A DNA stretch of 10,322 nt from Leucothrix mucor (lineage in GTDB: Bacteria > Pseudomonadota > Gammaproteobacteria > Thiotrichales > Thiotrichaceae), in the NCBI GenBank assembly GCA_015662325.1, contig DQUJ01000178.1, positions 1 through 10,322 of the forward strand, written 5' to 3'. Shown piece by piece: positions 7,696 to 10,322 of this stretch. Under the pieces are notes generated by a model. It was not told the DNA's origin, did no database searches, and was given only the letters and a program-made list of their open reading frames with translations. Position 1 is the stretch's first letter. Every line of letters starts with the position of its first letter. Position numbers and translations under genes: made by a program.

Positions 7696-10122
7696 ATGTT
7701 AGCACTCAAACCAACACTCATTAAAAAACGCTATTGGTTTTTGACTGTGCTGGGCTTGTTATTAATAGCCGCGCTAATAGGCTTTGAATATTGTCTACCT
7801 AAACCGTTGTTCAACGAACCTGTTTCCAGCATTCTACTAAGCAGTGAGAATAAGTTACTGGGCGCACATATTTCTAAAGATGAGCAATGGCGCTTTCCAC
7901 CGCTTAAAAAACTGCCCGAAAAATTTGTTGCCAGTATTGTCACGTTTGAAGACAAACGTTTTTATGGTCATGTTGGGGTAGACCCGTTAGCGGTTGTGCG
8001 CGCAATTAAATTAAACATTAAAGCAGATCGAATTGTTAGTGGTGGCAGTACCATTACCATGCAAGTGATTCGGCTCGCATCAAAAAATCCAAAACGTTCT
8101 TTTAGTAATAAGCTATTAGAAGCTATCCGTGCAATAAGATTAGAAATAGATCTTACCAAAGAAGAAATTTTAATCCTGTATGCCAGCTATGCGCCCTTTG
8201 GTGGAAATGTAGTGGGATTAGAAGCGGCATCGTGGCGGTATTTTGGCAGAAGCCCAGAACAACTTTCGTGGGCAGAAAGCGCAATGCTTGCGGTGTTGCC
8301 TAATAGCCCTGGATTGGTTCATCCGGGGCGTAAGCGCACTGCGTTAAAGGCTAAACGAGATCGTTTATTAAAAAAACTGTATACCCAAAAGATCATTAAA
8401 AAGTTGGATTATGAGTTAGCCATTGTAGAAACATTGCCATTAAAACCAAAGCCACTACCGCGACTTGCGCCACATTTATTAGATAGTTTGGTTGCAGGTA
8501 AATTTGCAAATAAGTTAAGCAAAGCCAAAATAGAGAAAGGAAAAGGAAAAAACGGGCGTTTCTATACATCTATTAATGCCACACTGCAAAAAAAGGTAAA
8601 TCAAATCGCAAAGCACCACGGCGAAATACTTGCCTTAAAAAATATTCATAATTTATCCGTTGTCGTAATAGATAACCAAACCTTTGAAACAAAAGCCTAT
8701 GTGGGTAATACGCCTGTTACGTTAAAACAAGCCAAACATGGGCAAGCGATAGATATTATCCAGCGACCGCGCAGTACAGGCAGTACGCTGAAACCTTTTT
8801 TATTTGCAACCATGTTAGAGCAAGGTGAAATACTGCCAGAAACATTAATTGCAGATACACCTATACGTTACACAGGCTATCGCCCCAAAAACTTCGATCG
8901 AAAATTTAGAGGCGCGGTGCGTGCAAAACAAGCGTTGGCAAGCTCTTTAAATATTCCAGCGGTGAATATGTTGAGTTATCACGGTGTAGAACGCTTTTTA
9001 GTAACCCTAAAACAAATGGGAATGTCCACCTTGCATCGTCGTTCTCGTGAATACGGTTTGCCACTTATTCTAGGTGGCGCAGAAGGTACTTTGTGGGAAT
9101 TGACCAGTATGTACGCAAACTTGGCGAATCGTGCAGTGCAAACAGGCAATACGGTTGAACAAAACTATTATCAGCCCAGCGTATTAAAACAAGGCAATAT
9201 TAAAACAAATAGAAGCAATGAGATAAGCCCCGCAAGTGCATGGATGACCTTGCAAGCTTTATTGGAAGTTACTCGCCCCGGTACAAATGGTTATTGGAAA
9301 CGCTTTAGCAGCACCCATAAAATAGCGTGGAAAACAGGCACAAGTTTTGGGCATCGCGATGCATGGGCAATTGGCACAACACCGCAATACACCATAGGGG
9401 TGTGGGTTGGCAATGCAGAAGGCGAAGGCAGACAAGGCATGACAGGTGTAAAAGTCGCCGCCCCTATTTTGTTTGATGTATTTAATCGTTTGCCATTAAA
9501 TGGCGGCTGGTTTAGAAAGCCACGCGAACAAATGAAAACCGTTTCAATCTGCAAAAATGATGGTTTTTTAGCGAATGAAAACTGTGAAGCAATAGATTAC
9601 CTAATCCCAAAAAATACCCATTTTGATCGCGTTAGCCCCAATCATAAACGTATTCATCTTGATGCGCTTGCCCAACAACGTGTCCACAGTAGGTGTCAAA
9701 GCGTGAGTAGTATGGCGCATAAATCATGGTTTGTTCTGCCACCTGATCAGGCACATTATTATCAACAAACTAACGCAAGCTACCAACCGTTACCAGAATG
9801 GCGAGCGGATTGTAAAATGAATACTTCAGCTATCGGTTTAGCACAAAACCAAGAAAACCCAATTTCTTTAATTTACCCGCGTAGTAATACCCAAATTTAT
9901 ATTCCAAGAGAGTTATCAGGAAAACAAGGCAGAACTATCTTTCGTGCGCTTCATCGTAAACCAGATACTCGAGTATTTTGGCATTTGGATAATCAATTCT
10001 TGGGGGCGACTCAGGCTTTTCATGAACAAGCGATAGTTGCGTCGCCTGGGAAACATAAATTGGTGTTGGTTGATGAATCAGGTAACCGGGTGGAACAGGG
10101 TTTTAGTGTGCTGAGTCGTTAG
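7696..10122 (+). CDS. pbpC: Penicillin-binding protein 1C, bifunctional transglycosylase/transpeptidase
   Basis: This inner-membrane enzyme polymerises lipid II into glycan strands and cross-links the peptides. It has 808 residues against about 770 in E. coli PbpC. One membrane segment at about 13-30 (WFLTVLGLLLIAALIGF) follows a basic N-terminus. The GT51 domain shows EDKRFYGHVGVD from Glu85, GGSTITMQ (116-123), and the EEILILY...APFGG and ASWRYFGRSPEQLSWAE blocks. The transpeptidase has STLK (Ser363 nucleophile, Lys366), SLN (417-419) and KTG (546-548), all intact. A BiPBP_C domain fills about 719-806. ATG 7696 is the only start between the upstream in-frame stop at 7678 and the membrane segment; its ribosome binding site is weak, so coupling to the A2M gene 26 bases upstream is likely. 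YASYAPFGG, where E. coli has YLNRAPFGG, resembles Bacteroidota PbpC as I recall it. Confidence 0.95.
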   Translation: MLALKPTLIKKRYWFLTVLGLLLIAALIGFEYCLPKPLFNEPVSSILLSSENKLLGAHISKDEQWRFPPLKKLPEKFVASIVTFEDKRFYGHVGVDPLAVVRAIKLNIKADRIVSGGSTITMQVIRLASKNPKRSFSNKLLEAIRAIRLEIDLTKEEILILYASYAPFGGNVVGLEAASWRYFGRSPEQLSWAESAMLAVLPNSPGLVHPGRKRTALKAKRDRLLKKLYTQKIIKKLDYELAIVETLPLKPKPLPRLAPHLLDSLVAGKFANKLSKAKIEKGKGKNGRFYTSINATLQKKVNQIAKHHGEILALKNIHNLSVVVIDNQTFETKAYVGNTPVTLKQAKHGQAIDIIQRPRSTGSTLKPFLFATMLEQGEILPETLIADTPIRYTGYRPKNFDRKFRGAVRAKQALASSLNIPAVNMLSYHGVERFLVTLKQMGMSTLHRRSREYGLPLILGGAEGTLWELTSMYANLANRAVQTGNTVEQNYYQPSVLKQGNIKTNRSNEISPASAWMTLQALLEVTRPGTNGYWKRFSSTHKIAWKTGTSFGHRDAWAIGTTPQYTIGVWVGNAEGEGRQGMTGVKVAAPILFDVFNRLPLNGGWFRKPREQMKTVSICKNDGFLANENCEAIDYLIPKNTHFDRVSPNHKRIHLDALAQQRVHSRCQSVSSMAHKSWFVLPPDQAHYYQQTNASYQPLPEWRADCKMNTSAIGLAQNQENPISLIYPRSNTQIYIPRELSGKQGRTIFRALHRKPDTRVFWHLDNQFLGATQAFHEQAIVASPGKHKLVLVDESGNRVEQGFSVLSR

Positions 10123-10183
10123 TCTTTTATTCAACTTATATTTGCATTCTATCTGTCTCTCTATTATGGTGTGCGGGGCTAAT

Positions 10184-10204
10184 TTATGCGCATAACACTA
10201 TAAA
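10184..10204 (+). promoter_or_regulatory. 12-bp perfect palindrome next to a -10-like hexamer, possible operator/promoter of the downstream gene
   Basis: TTATGCGCATAA at 10184-10195 is its own reverse complement. TATAAA at 10199-10204 is a 5/6 match to a -10 element and starts four bases after the palindrome. No recognisable -35 lies 16-18 bases upstream of the hexamer, so a factor bound at the palindrome could act as activator or repressor. The remaining sequence between pbpC and the next gene (10123-10183 and 10205-10250) is AT-rich with no terminator that I can see. Confidence 0.3.
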
Positions 10205-10250
10205 CAACAAGCAAATTAACATTTATTAACAAACAATTTTATTTCAATTT

Positions 10251-10267
10251 AAGGGGAAGCAATCATG
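10251..10267 (+). promoter_or_regulatory. Strong Shine-Dalgarno for the right-edge gene
   Basis: AAGGGGA at 10251-10257 lies 7 bases before ATG 10265-10267. It is the strongest ribosome binding site in the window and supports this as a real, probably well translated, gene start. Confidence 0.75.
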
Positions 10268-10322
10268 AAAAACATATTATTACCTACTTTAATTACTGGC
10301 GCTGTTTTGGCACTGTCTGCGT
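10265..10322 (+). CDS. N-terminus of an exported protein of unknown function (3' end outside window)
   Basis: Only 19 codons are visible: MKNILLPTLITGAVLALSA. They form a signal-peptide-like start with one Lys at position 2 and a long hydrophobic core ending in Leu-Ser-Ala, which could lead into a signal peptidase I Ala-x-Ala site or a lipobox just beyond the edge. The gene is 142 bases from pbpC, has its own strong ribosome binding site and perhaps its own promoter, and so need not belong to the A2M-pbpC unit. Nothing in these residues identifies the product. Confidence 0.7.
   Translation, partial: MKNILLPTLITGAVLALSA

Noticed and set aside
10169..10198. Bulged hairpin GTGTGCG against CGCA-TAA-CAC downstream of pbpC as a terminator.
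   Set aside because: The stem is interrupted by a 3-base bulge, has a long loop, and no T-run follows. The 12-bp palindrome inside it is better read as a possible operator.
1..10322. CRISPR arrays, insertion sequences, tRNA genes, integrase or toxin genes.
   Set aside because: No regularly spaced direct repeats, terminal inverted repeats, transposase-like frames or tRNA-like cloverleaf sequences were seen; apart from two short intergenic regions the window is fully taken up by the genes listed.

Overview
The window reads as a chromosomal segment of a low-GC gammaproteobacterium (GC roughly 40% by eye, not computed). The evidence is the 3' end of an Obg GTPase gene followed directly by proB, an order common in that class, together with the residues of the ProB protein. 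I cannot name a genus; an AT-rich Thiotrichales-like or Legionella-like lineage is a guess.

Layout, all on the + strand: (1) 1-178, the C-terminal 58 codons of obg. (2) 190-1338, proB, glutamate 5-kinase with a C-terminal PUA domain, starting at TTG with its Shine-Dalgarno overlapping the obg stop. (3) 1339-1469, an AT-rich intergenic region with a good extended -10 promoter. (4) 1470-7669, a very large bacterial alpha-2-macroglobulin (A2M) with an intact CLEQ thioester motif. Its lipoprotein signal peptide is encoded from a TTG with a strong ribosome binding site at 1470, but in a different frame from the body; the two frames meet exactly at the lipobox. (5) 7696-10122, pbpC, a bifunctional penicillin-binding protein 1C. 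(6) 10123-10264, a second intergenic region with a 12-bp perfect palindrome and a promoter-like hexamer. (7) 10265 to the window end, the first 19 codons of a secreted protein.

How the parts fit: obg-proB is a housekeeping unit. A2M and pbpC form the well-known envelope-defence pair. The macroglobulin is thought to trap attacking proteases covalently in the periplasm, and PBP1C to repair peptidoglycan at the same damage sites. Both proteins here look more like the long A2M/PbpC pair I associate with Bacteroidota than like E. coli YfhM/PbpC, and the A2M ends in an SH3b-like domain on a Ser/Gln linker, which would suit anchoring to peptidoglycan.

I see no wholly new system. The points most worth checking are the frame break at the A2M lipobox, the SH3b-like tail, and the Bacteroidota-like affinity of the A2M-pbpC pair beside a gammaproteobacterial obg-proB.
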